From assembly GCA_016841005.1 (NCBI GenBank), contig JAEORG010000054.1, forward strand, positions 1 to 5,640: DNA of 5,640 bases, in the 5' to 3' direction. The stretch's first letter is position 1. Each line of letters opens with the position of its first letter. This stretch comes from Candidatus Thorarchaeota archaeon (GTDB lineage Archaea > Asgardarchaeota > Thorarchaeia > Thorarchaeales > Thorarchaeaceae). Shown one piece after another: positions 1 to 5,134 of this stretch. The position numbers were made by a program, and so were the translations under genes. The notes beneath the pieces were generated by a model that was not told the DNA's origin, ran no database searches, and saw only the letters and a program-made list of their open reading frames with translations.

Positions 1-188
1 AAAGTATGCATTCTTGTTGGCATACTGACACGACGTCCAACCCATGCCCAACATGTATCATTATACTCATCTAAAACAATGAGCGCATTGTCGCTGTTGA
101 CTAAACTTGAATCTAGTTTGACAGCATTCACTTCACCAGAATCATCCTTTAGCATAAGCATGAAAGGTTTTCTTGAGAGGGTCTTCAT
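1..188 (-). CDS. Probable gelsolin-like domain protein, N-terminal part only (runs off the left edge)
   Basis: The first 62 codons of a minus-strand gene are visible; the frame is open to the window edge. The start is the ATG at 188-186, chosen because a GGAGGT Shine-Dalgarno lies 11 bases upstream; an in-frame ATG at 233-231 has no such site. The fragment begins MKTLSRKPFMLML, and residues 29-52 carry a pattern (LVNSDNALIVLDEYND, then CWAWVGRRVS) like the core of gelsolin repeats, where a buried 'hydrophobic-LD' strand is followed by a turn and a W-x-W-hydrophobic-G strand. Gelsolin domains bind actin and calcium in eukaryotes, and Asgard archaea are known to encode gelsolin-like proteins. 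No signal peptide is seen. Domain number, and whether actin is the partner, cannot be judged. The assignment rests on a short motif and is tentative; the coding call is firmer. Confidence 0.55.
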   Translation of the reverse strand, partial: MKTLSRKPFMLMLKDDSGEVNAVKLDSSLVNSDNALIVLDEYNDTCWAWVGRRVSMPTRMHT

Positions 189-326
189 TATTATCCAATA
201 CCTCCGAAAATGTAATCCCAAATACCCCTCATCGTTCATTGCATAAAAGAAATTCTTGGATGTTGTTATTCTGATGTTACTACGGTTTGCATAAGAAATC
301 CGACTTTTATGAAATTACCAACCTTC
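189..326 (-). promoter_or_regulatory. Intergenic gap, presumed leader and promoter of the gelsolin-like gene
   Basis: These 138 bases lie between the stop of the kinase-like gene and the start of the gelsolin-like gene on the same strand. The gap is long for this tightly packed region, which suggests a separate promoter for the downstream gene. On the minus strand there are two AT-rich stretches that could serve as TATA-like elements (CATAAAAG near 304-311 and TTTCTTTTATG near 244-254), neither a clear match. No convincing terminator hairpin follows the kinase-like gene. No further ORF or RNA gene is evident. Confidence 0.3.
200..205 (-). promoter_or_regulatory. Ribosome binding site GGAGGT that fixes the start of the gelsolin-like gene
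   Basis: On the minus strand GGAGGT is followed by ATTGGATAATA and then the ATG at 188. The spacing is slightly long, but the match to the archaeal 16S tail is near complete. It favours this ATG over the one 45 bases upstream. Confidence 0.65.
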
Positions 327-1811
327 CTATGCTTCGATTGCTGTCCTAAACTCTAAGGCAAACCTATTACTCTGAGTACTGTCATTGTATTCATATGCTA
401 CGCGTCCGTTATAACGCTCCATGAGTATCTTCACGATGAACATATCTAGACTCAATGTGGTTCTTGTTGGAACAATCTCACTCATAAGGGATTCAACTAC
501 AACAAGTGGAAGTGAACGCCCTGGGTATGTTATGTTTACGATAACAGTATCAGATTGAACCTTAACAGTAAGCTGAATATCTATCTCATCTTTTCCCTTG
601 CAAATGTAGGAGCAGACATTCAAGAATACAAATTCTAGCATATCATCTGCTAAGACGCTTGCATTTGCTGGTGAAGAAATCTTATACCGACAAACTGAAC
701 CAATCATTTCTTCTGTACTAGAGAGGGTTTTCTCAATAATGGGAACAATAGAAACTAGAAAAAGCTCATGCTCTACAGTTTCTTTGATTTTAATCAATGT
801 TCCAACCTGTCTATTGATCAAGGTTGTCTTGCGAGTGAGTTCAAGTGCATGTGTACTATCTGTTTTCTCTTCAAGCGCCCTCATTTCAAGATAAATAGTG
901 ATTGCCTGAAGCAGGTTGCCAATCTTATGCCCCCAGAGGTTCAAGAAATATTCGGTTTCCTGCTTAGCTGCCAAGAGCTGTTTACTCCTTATATCCACTA
1001 GTGTCGTGAGTTCTCGCTGGGGATCGATGATTGCGGACATAACGCCTGCGATTGCAATAACAAGTGTTCCCGCCATGAAAAATGAGAACCAGATGAGCTC
1101 CATCACCTGCAATGGGTGTGACTGAATCATGAATGCAACTATGGCACAGGACCACAAGATAATCGCATAGGTCAATGCAAGATCTATTGTGTTATGCTCT
1201 TCTCTCCACGCAGTGAAAACCTTAGAGAATGAGAAGATGAGTGAGGCGAATGTAAAAAGTAATAGAATCCATGACCACAATGATAAGGCCAGAAAACCTT
1301 CTCCTACTGGCTTTGTGATGAAGACTGGTTCTGGACTGAGGAAGAAAGATAATACTATGAATGGAACAACAAAACCCCCCCAAAGAACACTGGCCATTGA
1401 CCTTCTCCTATGCTCTTCAGTCGTTCCTGTGATTGAAGATAACAAGATAGATGGACCAAGTATTAATCCGAGAGCAGTCACAATGGTCCTGTTTCTGTCA
1501 CGGTCTGCAAAGGGGGACAATACAACTGAGGACTCATTTGTGAGCATATAGAAGAAACCAACAAGAAGTAGATTTGCTGACAGAAAGAGGAGTAACAGGT
1601 CGCGATATTCGTGGAGTCTGGCATACCTGACCAAGGAATAGATGATTGTGAAGCTGATACTAATTGCTTGAACTGGCCATAGAATAGAGAGCCAAAAAGC
1701 CATCTCACTCTCAACCATCATTTGCTGAGGCACACCTGCCACGATGAGTAAGATGTTTAATGACAATATCAAGAGGAATATTGCAGAAAGCACTGTGTTT
1801 CTGTTTATCAA
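327..1811 (-). CDS. Seven-helix membrane protein with degenerate histidine-kinase module (probable pseudo-kinase)
   Basis: The 494-residue product has about seven membrane helices in residues 5-262 (roughly 5-26, 40-62, 70-90, 108-128, 141-159, 172-197 and 210-262, the last stretch probably two passes). A short charged coil follows (263-287), then a HisKA-like helix with the H-box pattern LNLWGHKIGNLLQ (His295, Asn299), and a C-terminal region (about 350-490) arranged like a HATPase_c domain. The ATP-binding boxes are weak. The N-box keeps Asn398 (FLNVCSYI) but has lost the second Asn. The usual D-x-G is YPG (429-431), and the GxGLGL glycines are replaced in TTLSLDMFIVKILMERYNGR. This suggests a sensor that no longer binds or hydrolyses ATP normally. 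The start is a TTG at 1811, 11 bases after GAGG; no ATG or GTG lies upstream in frame, and this start keeps the first helix intact. The gene begins 49 bases after the RAM-domain gene and is probably co-transcribed with it. No response regulator is visible. Confidence 0.8.
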   Translation of the reverse strand: MINRNTVLSAIFLLILSLNILLIVAGVPQQMMVESEMAFWLSILWPVQAISISFTIIYSLVRYARLHEYRDLLLLFLSANLLLVGFFYMLTNESSVVLSPFADRDRNRTIVTALGLILGPSILLSSITGTTEEHRRRSMASVLWGGFVVPFIVLSFFLSPEPVFITKPVGEGFLALSLWSWILLLFTFASLIFSFSKVFTAWREEHNTIDLALTYAIILWSCAIVAFMIQSHPLQVMELIWFSFFMAGTLVIAIAGVMSAIIDPQRELTTLVDIRSKQLLAAKQETEYFLNLWGHKIGNLLQAITIYLEMRALEEKTDSTHALELTRKTTLINRQVGTLIKIKETVEHELFLVSIVPIIEKTLSSTEEMIGSVCRYKISSPANASVLADDMLEFVFLNVCSYICKGKDEIDIQLTVKVQSDTVIVNITYPGRSLPLVVVESLMSEIVPTRTTLSLDMFIVKILMERYNGRVAYEYNDSTQSNRFALEFRTAIEA

Positions 1812-1818
1812 TTGATAA
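1805..1818. repeat. Perfect 14-bp palindrome centred on the kinase-like gene's TTG start
   Basis: TTATCAATTGATAA is identical on both strands, and its centre falls between 1811 and 1812, the first base of the proposed TTG start codon. It could be a protein binding site or a weak RNA hairpin hiding the start codon. It is AT-rich, and one such palindrome in a few kilobases is not far from chance. Confidence 0.35.
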
Positions 1819-1860
1819 CCATCCTCGTCCTTGGCATCTTTTAAGATAATATGAAACTCA

Positions 1861-2127
1861 TCACGAGCCTAAACTTGTGGAGCTCATGTCAATCTCACTA
1901 TCAATCACAAGGATTGATTGTGTGTCTTCGATGCCCTTTATCTTTCGGACCTTGTCTGTGATAATCTCAACCAGTGTTTCCATGTCGCGACCCCTTACCT
2001 CTGCTACAATATCGTAGGGTCCGAATACCTTGTGTGCCTCTTCTGTGACAGATAGTGCTAGCATTTCCTTGAGAACAGAGTCCTCATGGCCCACTTCGGC
2101 CTTGATTAAGATGTAGGCTTTTACCAT
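1861..2127 (-). CDS. Stand-alone Lrp/AsnC ligand-binding (RAM) domain protein
   Basis: This 88-residue protein consists of one RAM domain, the effector-binding and oligomerising half of Lrp/AsnC regulators, without the DNA-binding helix-turn-helix. The pattern is typical: MVKAYILIKAEVGHEDSVLK (strand 1 and helix 1), a VTEEAHKVFGPYDIVAEVRG segment in the middle, a helix with DKVRKIKGIEDTQS, and a last strand SILVID. Stand-alone RAM proteins of about 75-90 residues are common in archaea. They form ring-like oligomers that bind amino acids or related small molecules and may pair with full-length Lrp proteins. The start is taken as the ATG at 2127, preceded by GGTGA with a 5-base gap. A GTG four codons upstream (2139) is in frame but overlaps this site and has none of its own. 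Residues 76-88 (DSEIDMSSTSLGS) are a polar tail beyond the domain. It is the first gene of a minus-strand pair and divergent from the GTPase operon; its ligand cannot be deduced. Confidence 0.88.
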   Translation of the reverse strand: MVKAYILIKAEVGHEDSVLKEMLALSVTEEAHKVFGPYDIVAEVRGRDMETLVEIITDKVRKIKGIEDTQSILVIDSEIDMSSTSLGS

Positions 2128-2134
2128 GAGTGTC

Positions 2135-2158
2135 ACCACAGGCTATTTCGACTGTGGT
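2135..2158 (-). promoter_or_regulatory. Hairpin overlapping the ribosome binding site of the RAM gene
   Basis: ACCACAG (2135-2141) and CTGTGGT (2152-2158) form a perfect 7-bp stem around a 10-base loop. In the minus-strand transcript the 3' arm overlaps the first bases of the GGTGA ribosome binding site (2137-2133), seven bases before the ATG. It could hide the site in the RNA or act as a DNA operator. The structure is seen directly; a regulatory role is inferred. Confidence 0.4.
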
Positions 2159-2281
2159 TTAATGAAACTGATAACTCTTACTCTCAGCCTAGATAATCAG
2201 ACGGGGTCTCGCAAAAATTGGAGCCCTCTATTATTTACGAAAATCGCAATTAATCTAAAATAAATTGTATTTATCGCAACT

Positions 2282-2341
2282 TAGTTAATATAGGAATAGT
2301 TTCGATTATGAGTTGTTAGTTTCGCAGTAGTTTGCAAACTA
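2282..2341 (+). repeat. TAGTTT repeat cluster and 14-bp palindrome, possible operator
   Basis: TAGTTTCG occurs at 2297-2304 and 2317-2324, TAGTTTGC at 2328-2335, and a shorter TAGTT at 2282-2286. The three long copies are 20 and 11 bases apart, close to two and one turns of DNA. The last copy with its inverse forms TAGTTTGCAAACTA (2328-2341), a perfect palindrome that touches the ATG at 2342. Repeats on one face of the helix downstream of a candidate TATA box are what a repressor site would look like. The role is inferred. Confidence 0.4.
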
Positions 2342-2647
2342 ATGGCGCAAGACATTGCAGAAGCATTCTGCACAGAGGTGACCTTATTGGGAAAAATAAC
2401 TTTGAATACTGTTCCTTGCCCCGAGTGTAAGGAGCCAATCGAAGGTATAGTTGTTGAGGAATACTCAATCACTAATGCCAAGCGTATTCCTGTTCTCGTT
2501 CCTGCTAAATGTAGTAAAGGTCACAATGTGATTCTTTTCGTCGACAAAAAATTCACTGTCCGAGATGTAGAAACAGCTGGAGCAGTGGTTGTTACCAATG
2601 ATGAAGGATCTGTCGATAAAGCTCAGAAATGGATGGATAGTTTCTAG
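2342..2647 (+). CDS. Small zinc-ribbon protein, first gene of the GTPase operon
   Basis: The 101-residue protein has two likely metal-binding knuckles: CPEC at 26-29 and CSKGH at 57-61 (Cys57, His61), about 27 residues apart, giving a C-x2-C...C-x3-H site typical of zinc ribbons. After the second knuckle comes NVILFVDKKFTVRDVE (62-77). From memory, similar CPxC...C-x-x-x-H-FVDKxFxVR segments occur in Asgard and other archaeal small proteins, sometimes fused to roadblock or longin-type domains. No membrane segment or DNA-binding motif is seen. The start is the ATG at 2342, the only start codon after the in-frame stop at 2309. It has no Shine-Dalgarno, unlike the next three genes, so it is probably read from a short leader. 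The stop is 14 bases before the longin-like start. Function is unknown; an adaptor role in the GTPase complex is inferred from context. Confidence 0.8.
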   Translation: MAQDIAEAFCTEVTLLGKITLNTVPCPECKEPIEGIVVEEYSITNAKRIPVLVPAKCSKGHNVILFVDKKFTVRDVETAGAVVVTNDEGSVDKAQKWMDSF

Positions 2648-2650
2648 GGG
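2645..2650 (+). promoter_or_regulatory. Stop/ribosome-binding-site overlap TAGGGG before the longin-like gene
   Basis: The stop codon TAG of the zinc-ribbon gene runs directly into GGGG, 11 bases before the TTG at 2662. An ATG at 2651 is out of frame and stops after four codons, so the TTG is preferred. The overlap suggests coupled translation. Confidence 0.45.
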
Positions 2651-2661
2651 ATGCAAAGATT

Positions 2662-3051
2662 TTGATTCAAAGTGTTTATCTCGTGAACGAGGGCGGAGAA
2701 ACAATCGCCTCAGTACCGATAGGAGAATTTCAATTAGATGAAGCTCTCTTTGGAGGATTTTTGTCAGCAATTCAGATGTATAGTAAGAAAATATCTGGCA
2801 AGAATGTCAGCGAGCTGTCTTTGGAAAGTTATCGTATCATCATCTCCAAGACTGAACGTGTTTTCTTGGTCACCATTCATGATTTGAACGATAAGAATGC
2901 AACCGAACTCAATAGCAAGATTAGTGAACTCTGCAAAGGCACACTTGGTGAGATTGTCACTGATGAAACTATCGAACTAATCAAAGAAGCTGCGAGTGAG
3001 GCACAGAGTGCAATGAAACGCGCAAATGAATGGGCATCAAAGATGCTGTAG
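2662..3051 (+). CDS. Longin-like domain protein, probable GTPase partner
   Basis: The 129-residue protein fits the longin order of two strands, a helix, three strands and a helix. The strands IQSVYLVNE (2-10) and ETIASVPI (13-20) are followed by helix DEALFGGFLSAIQMYSKKI (26-44), strands at 48-54, 57-63 (YRIIISK) and 67-74 (VFLVTIHD), and helix 78-94. A long charged C-terminal helix follows (101-129), possibly amphipathic or coiled-coil. The early strand pair before the first helix argues for longin rather than roadblock/LC7. The pattern LFGGFLSAIxxY...SxxxxRVFLV recalls a family common in Asgard archaea. Longin and roadblock proteins act as partners, effectors or exchange factors of small GTPases, so co-location with the Rab-like gene is telling. 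The start is TTG 2662, since the frame holds no ATG or GTG between the previous gene's end and this point. No membrane segment is present. The specific role is inferred. Confidence 0.75.
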   Translation: MIQSVYLVNEGGETIASVPIGEFQLDEALFGGFLSAIQMYSKKISGKNVSELSLESYRIIISKTERVFLVTIHDLNDKNATELNSKISELCKGTLGEIVTDETIELIKEAASEAQSAMKRANEWASKML

Positions 3052-3056
3052 GGGTG
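3051..3056 (+). promoter_or_regulatory. Ribosome binding site GGGGTG overlapping the longin-like stop codon
   Basis: TAGGGGTG joins the stop of the longin-like gene (3049-3051) to a Shine-Dalgarno six bases before the ATG at 3063. The spacing is good and supports both the start and translational coupling. Confidence 0.6.
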
Positions 3057-3062
3057 TAGACA

Positions 3063-4430
3063 ATGCAACTAGTCGTACAATATGCTTCGGAACTACTGAC
3101 AGCAGTTGGTCTTTTCTTAGGAGCCATTCTGCTTGCCAGATTTACATGGAATCGAGTCAAAAACCTTCCACCAGAGGAGAAATCTCTTGGACGTCCCCTG
3201 TGGGTTTCTACAATTAGTATCTTCTTCTTGGGGCTTGCGTCCTTAGTCAACTTCTGGTTTGGATCTGGATTGACTGAGCTAGAGGTCTTTTGGTATATAA
3301 CTGCAATTCTAGGCTCAGGATTACTAATGATATCAGCTTTGATGATTCTGGGATCAAAGAAGTTCTTCATACTGCCTGTCGCGTTGATGGGTCTACTCGG
3401 ATTGATAGCCTATGCTGAAACCACAATTGGTGCTGGATCTATTCTTGGTGGATTTACTGATTATGCAGTTAATTTCTTTGCTCTGATTCTATTTAGCATA
3501 CCTTTCGCCCTTTTCACATACCTAACATATACAACGAGAAGAGTCACAAGCTTTGCATTGTCAATGCTATCGCTCACATATCCGCTGATTCTGGTTGCAA
3601 CGACCTTCACAGCACCTGAGATGGTTGCTATAGTACTGGCCTTACGTCTTTATGGTCCTGCGCTGTTTATAACTGCTTTAGTTCTGCCTGATACAAAAAT
3701 AGGTGTAGAACTCGTAGCTTATGCATTCACAATTAGCTCACTATTATACTTCATGTCATATCTATTAGTATCTCCATTAGTCGGAGATATGGTCGCGATG
3801 ACATCTGTTTCATTCATCGCAACGGCATCAATTCTGAGCATCGGAACCGCAGCCTTCGCATTTACTCGTTGGAATCAGAGCAGAAACATTGCGACACTCA
3901 CACTAGGATTGTTCTTCTTTGTTGGAGGATTCTCGTTCTTAACTGTAGCATTAAACCATACAGAGTTTATCGTTGGGATTAATGCTGAGTATGTTGCATT
4001 ATTACTTGGTATCATCGCTCCGATGATTCTCAATCTGAGTTCAATCGTCGCATTAGACTGGAAACCAGCATTACTTCTGCCTGTACTTATCGTCGCAGCT
4101 CCTTTCATCTTAATGATGAACGGATGGGCAGCACAGATTCTTCCTGATGCAGTTCCAGATCGCACAATAGTAATGGCGGTATCAGGTATCCTCCAGACAG
4201 TAATACCGATGGGACTATACGGTCTACTTTGGTGGAGGATGAGAAAGGTGGGCGCCCCTGGCCGTAGTAGAGCGCTATTCCTCACACTCGGAGTTGTTTT
4301 CCTCATCTTCGGAACTGCTGGTGGGAACGCAGTATCAATCATCTCATCAACATTCATTCTAAGTGCTTTTGTTATTTGGTGGTTCGGTATCACTGGTCGT
4401 GCAGACAGACTACTAAATACACTGAGCTGA
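3063..4430 (+). CDS. Polytopic membrane protein with about 15 helices, family not recognised
   Basis: The 455-residue protein is almost entirely hydrophobic. Helices are seen near residues 7-27, 47-67, 74-96, 101-118, 133-155, 162-182, 186-208, 214-236, 244-266, 276-297, 308-326, 335-352, 368-390, 403-422 and 427-444. Positively charged loops (RFTWNRVK, GSKK, TTRR, TRWNQSR, WWRMRK and the tail GRADR) alternate so that all fall on one side, which fits N-terminus outside and C-terminus inside with an odd helix count. Few charged residues lie within helices, so no transporter active site or ion-coupling motif is obvious. No ATP-binding, kinase or channel signature is seen. The ATG at 3063 is supported by GGGGTG six bases upstream. 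It sits between the longin-like gene and the GTPase, with 11-12 bases to each, so it may be the membrane anchor or target of their complex. Transporter, receptor and scaffold are all possible. Confidence 0.8.
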   Translation: MQLVVQYASELLTAVGLFLGAILLARFTWNRVKNLPPEEKSLGRPLWVSTISIFFLGLASLVNFWFGSGLTELEVFWYITAILGSGLLMISALMILGSKKFFILPVALMGLLGLIAYAETTIGAGSILGGFTDYAVNFFALILFSIPFALFTYLTYTTRRVTSFALSMLSLTYPLILVATTFTAPEMVAIVLALRLYGPALFITALVLPDTKIGVELVAYAFTISSLLYFMSYLLVSPLVGDMVAMTSVSFIATASILSIGTAAFAFTRWNQSRNIATLTLGLFFFVGGFSFLTVALNHTEFIVGINAEYVALLLGIIAPMILNLSSIVALDWKPALLLPVLIVAAPFILMMNGWAAQILPDAVPDRTIVMAVSGILQTVIPMGLYGLLWWRMRKVGAPGRSRALFLTLGVVFLIFGTAGGNAVSIISSTFILSAFVIWWFGITGRADRLLNTLS

Positions 4431-4437
4431 GAGGTGA
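4431..4437 (+). promoter_or_regulatory. Ribosome binding site GAGGTGA that places the GTPase start at TTG 4443
   Basis: TGAGAGGTGA contains the membrane-protein stop (4428-4430) and a near-perfect Shine-Dalgarno. Five bases (AGAAG) separate it from TTG at 4443, the ideal gap. A GTG at 4434 lies inside this site and would need another one upstream, which is not seen. Confidence 0.65.
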
Positions 4438-4442
4438 AGAAG

Positions 4443-4985
4443 TTGGCAGGGAGATTACCAATCTACAAAACTGTACTCGTTGGCGAGGGTGGAGTTGGTA
4501 AGACCAGTATCACACTCCGCTACACCGAGAACCGGTTCGATGAAGAGATGAAGATGACTATTGGTGTCAACTTTGCATCAAAGAAGATGACCATAGATGA
4601 AGCAAATGTTACGCTGATGCTCTGGGACCTTGGTGGACAACCCCGGTTCCGAGAAGTCATCTCCGACTATTTCAGGGGTGCGCGAATAGCAATTGCAGTT
4701 TACGACGCTACAAGATCCTTCTCCCTACAGCGACTCTCTGACTGGCTTGATCGAGTGAAGGAGAATGCTCCTGACTGTCAAATTATGTTCGTTGGCAATA
4801 AGACAGACGAGCGCGAGAATGGCAGTGGTGTGACTCTTGAAGATGAAACTCTTGCTGAAATGGCAAGTCAGTATAATGCACAGTGCATGGAAGTTTCTGC
4901 GAAGACTGGTGATGGTGTCAAAGAGATGTTCGAGGCTGCTGCAAAGATTGCACTCGCAAAGCACAGCGAACTAATTGGTAACTAG
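4443..4985 (+). CDS. Rab/Ras-like small GTPase (Asgard type)
   Basis: The 180-residue protein has the whole small GTPase domain and little else. All five motifs are intact (numbering from TTG 4443): P-loop GEGGVGKTS at 14-22, switch I TIGVNF with Thr39, switch II WDLGGQ with Asp62 and Gln66, NKTD at 119-122 and SAK at 152-154. It should bind and hydrolyse GTP with the catalytic glutamine present. TIGVNF and the downstream YDATRSFSL are Rab/Ras-like, while DLGGQ resembles Arf and Gtr/Rag proteins more than the Rab DTAGQ; such mixed signatures are known from Asgard GTPases. The C-terminus (LAKHSELIGN) has no cysteine for prenylation and the N-terminus has no Arf-like myristoylation glycine or amphipathic helix, so membrane recruitment would need a partner, plausibly the membrane protein or longin-like protein encoded just upstream. 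A longer start at GTG 4434 would add three residues. It is the last gene of the operon. Confidence 0.92.
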   Translation: MAGRLPIYKTVLVGEGGVGKTSITLRYTENRFDEEMKMTIGVNFASKKMTIDEANVTLMLWDLGGQPRFREVISDYFRGARIAIAVYDATRSFSLQRLSDWLDRVKENAPDCQIMFVGNKTDERENGSGVTLEDETLAEMASQYNAQCMEVSAKTGDGVKEMFEAAAKIALAKHSELIGN

Positions 4986-5006
4986 TACAACATTCCATTT
5001 GATGAC

Positions 5007-5044
5007 AGACAGTCCTTCTGGGCTGTCTACCCCCCTCTTTCTTT
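5007..5044 (+). terminator. Hairpin and pyrimidine tract ending the GTPase operon
   Basis: AGACAGTCC (5007-5015) pairs with GGGCTGTCT (5020-5028) around the four-base loop TTCT, with one G-U pair. A C/T-rich tract (5030-5044, ending CTCTTTCTTT) follows on the plus strand, 21 bases after the GTPase stop. The opposite strand has no T-run after the hairpin, so it is best read as a plus-strand terminator. Archaea often terminate on T-rich tracts, with hairpins less important. Confidence 0.6.
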
Positions 5045-5134
5045 GATATCTTCTTGTTTCCAAGAACACTAAGACAATACTGACCCATAATAGAACTAGA
5101 ACGTGATAGAAGTGTGGGAACGAAATAGCTGTAG

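Larger units (their letters stand above)
2128..2341. promoter_or_regulatory. Divergent promoter region between the RAM/kinase pair and the GTPase operon
   Basis: These 214 bases lie between two divergent starts and should hold both promoters. The middle (about 2230-2300) is strongly AT-rich. The best TATA-like element on the plus strand is TTAATATA at 2285-2292, which would place transcription start around 2315 and give a short leader without a Shine-Dalgarno for the gene at 2342. No single clear TATA box stands out on the minus strand; AT-rich stretches at about 2230-2275 are possible. The heptamer ATCGCAA occurs twice (2243-2249 and 2273-2279), 30 bases apart. No ORF or RNA gene is seen. 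Confidence 0.4.

Noticed and set aside
768..1551. Plus-strand reading frames of 69-120 codons inside the kinase-like gene
   Set aside because: They lie antisense to a 494-codon frame with clear membrane helices and kinase-like order; their translations show no domain pattern.
1478..1714. Second minus-strand frame of 78 codons inside the kinase-like gene
   Set aside because: It overlaps the membrane part of the real gene in another frame and has no recognisable features or ribosome binding site.
2243..2279. ATCGCAA repeat as a CRISPR-like or longer repeat array
   Set aside because: Only two 7-base copies exist with no longer shared sequence.
2281..2770. Minus-strand frames of 66 and 101 codons opposite the zinc-ribbon and longin-like genes
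   Set aside because: They are antisense to recognisable proteins, cross the divergent region or gene junction, and have no domain signature.
2662..3051. Roadblock/LC7 domain instead of longin
   Set aside because: The domain opens with two strands before its first helix, whereas roadblock domains open with a helix; the folds are related, so some doubt remains.
2877..3370. Frames of 63-129 codons on both strands across the longin-like and membrane-protein junction
   Set aside because: They are shadows of the two real genes, which have well-placed starts and plausible folds.
3875..4393. 172-codon minus-strand frame opposite the membrane protein
   Set aside because: Long, but antisense to a protein with regular helices and positive-inside topology; low-complexity composition without domains.
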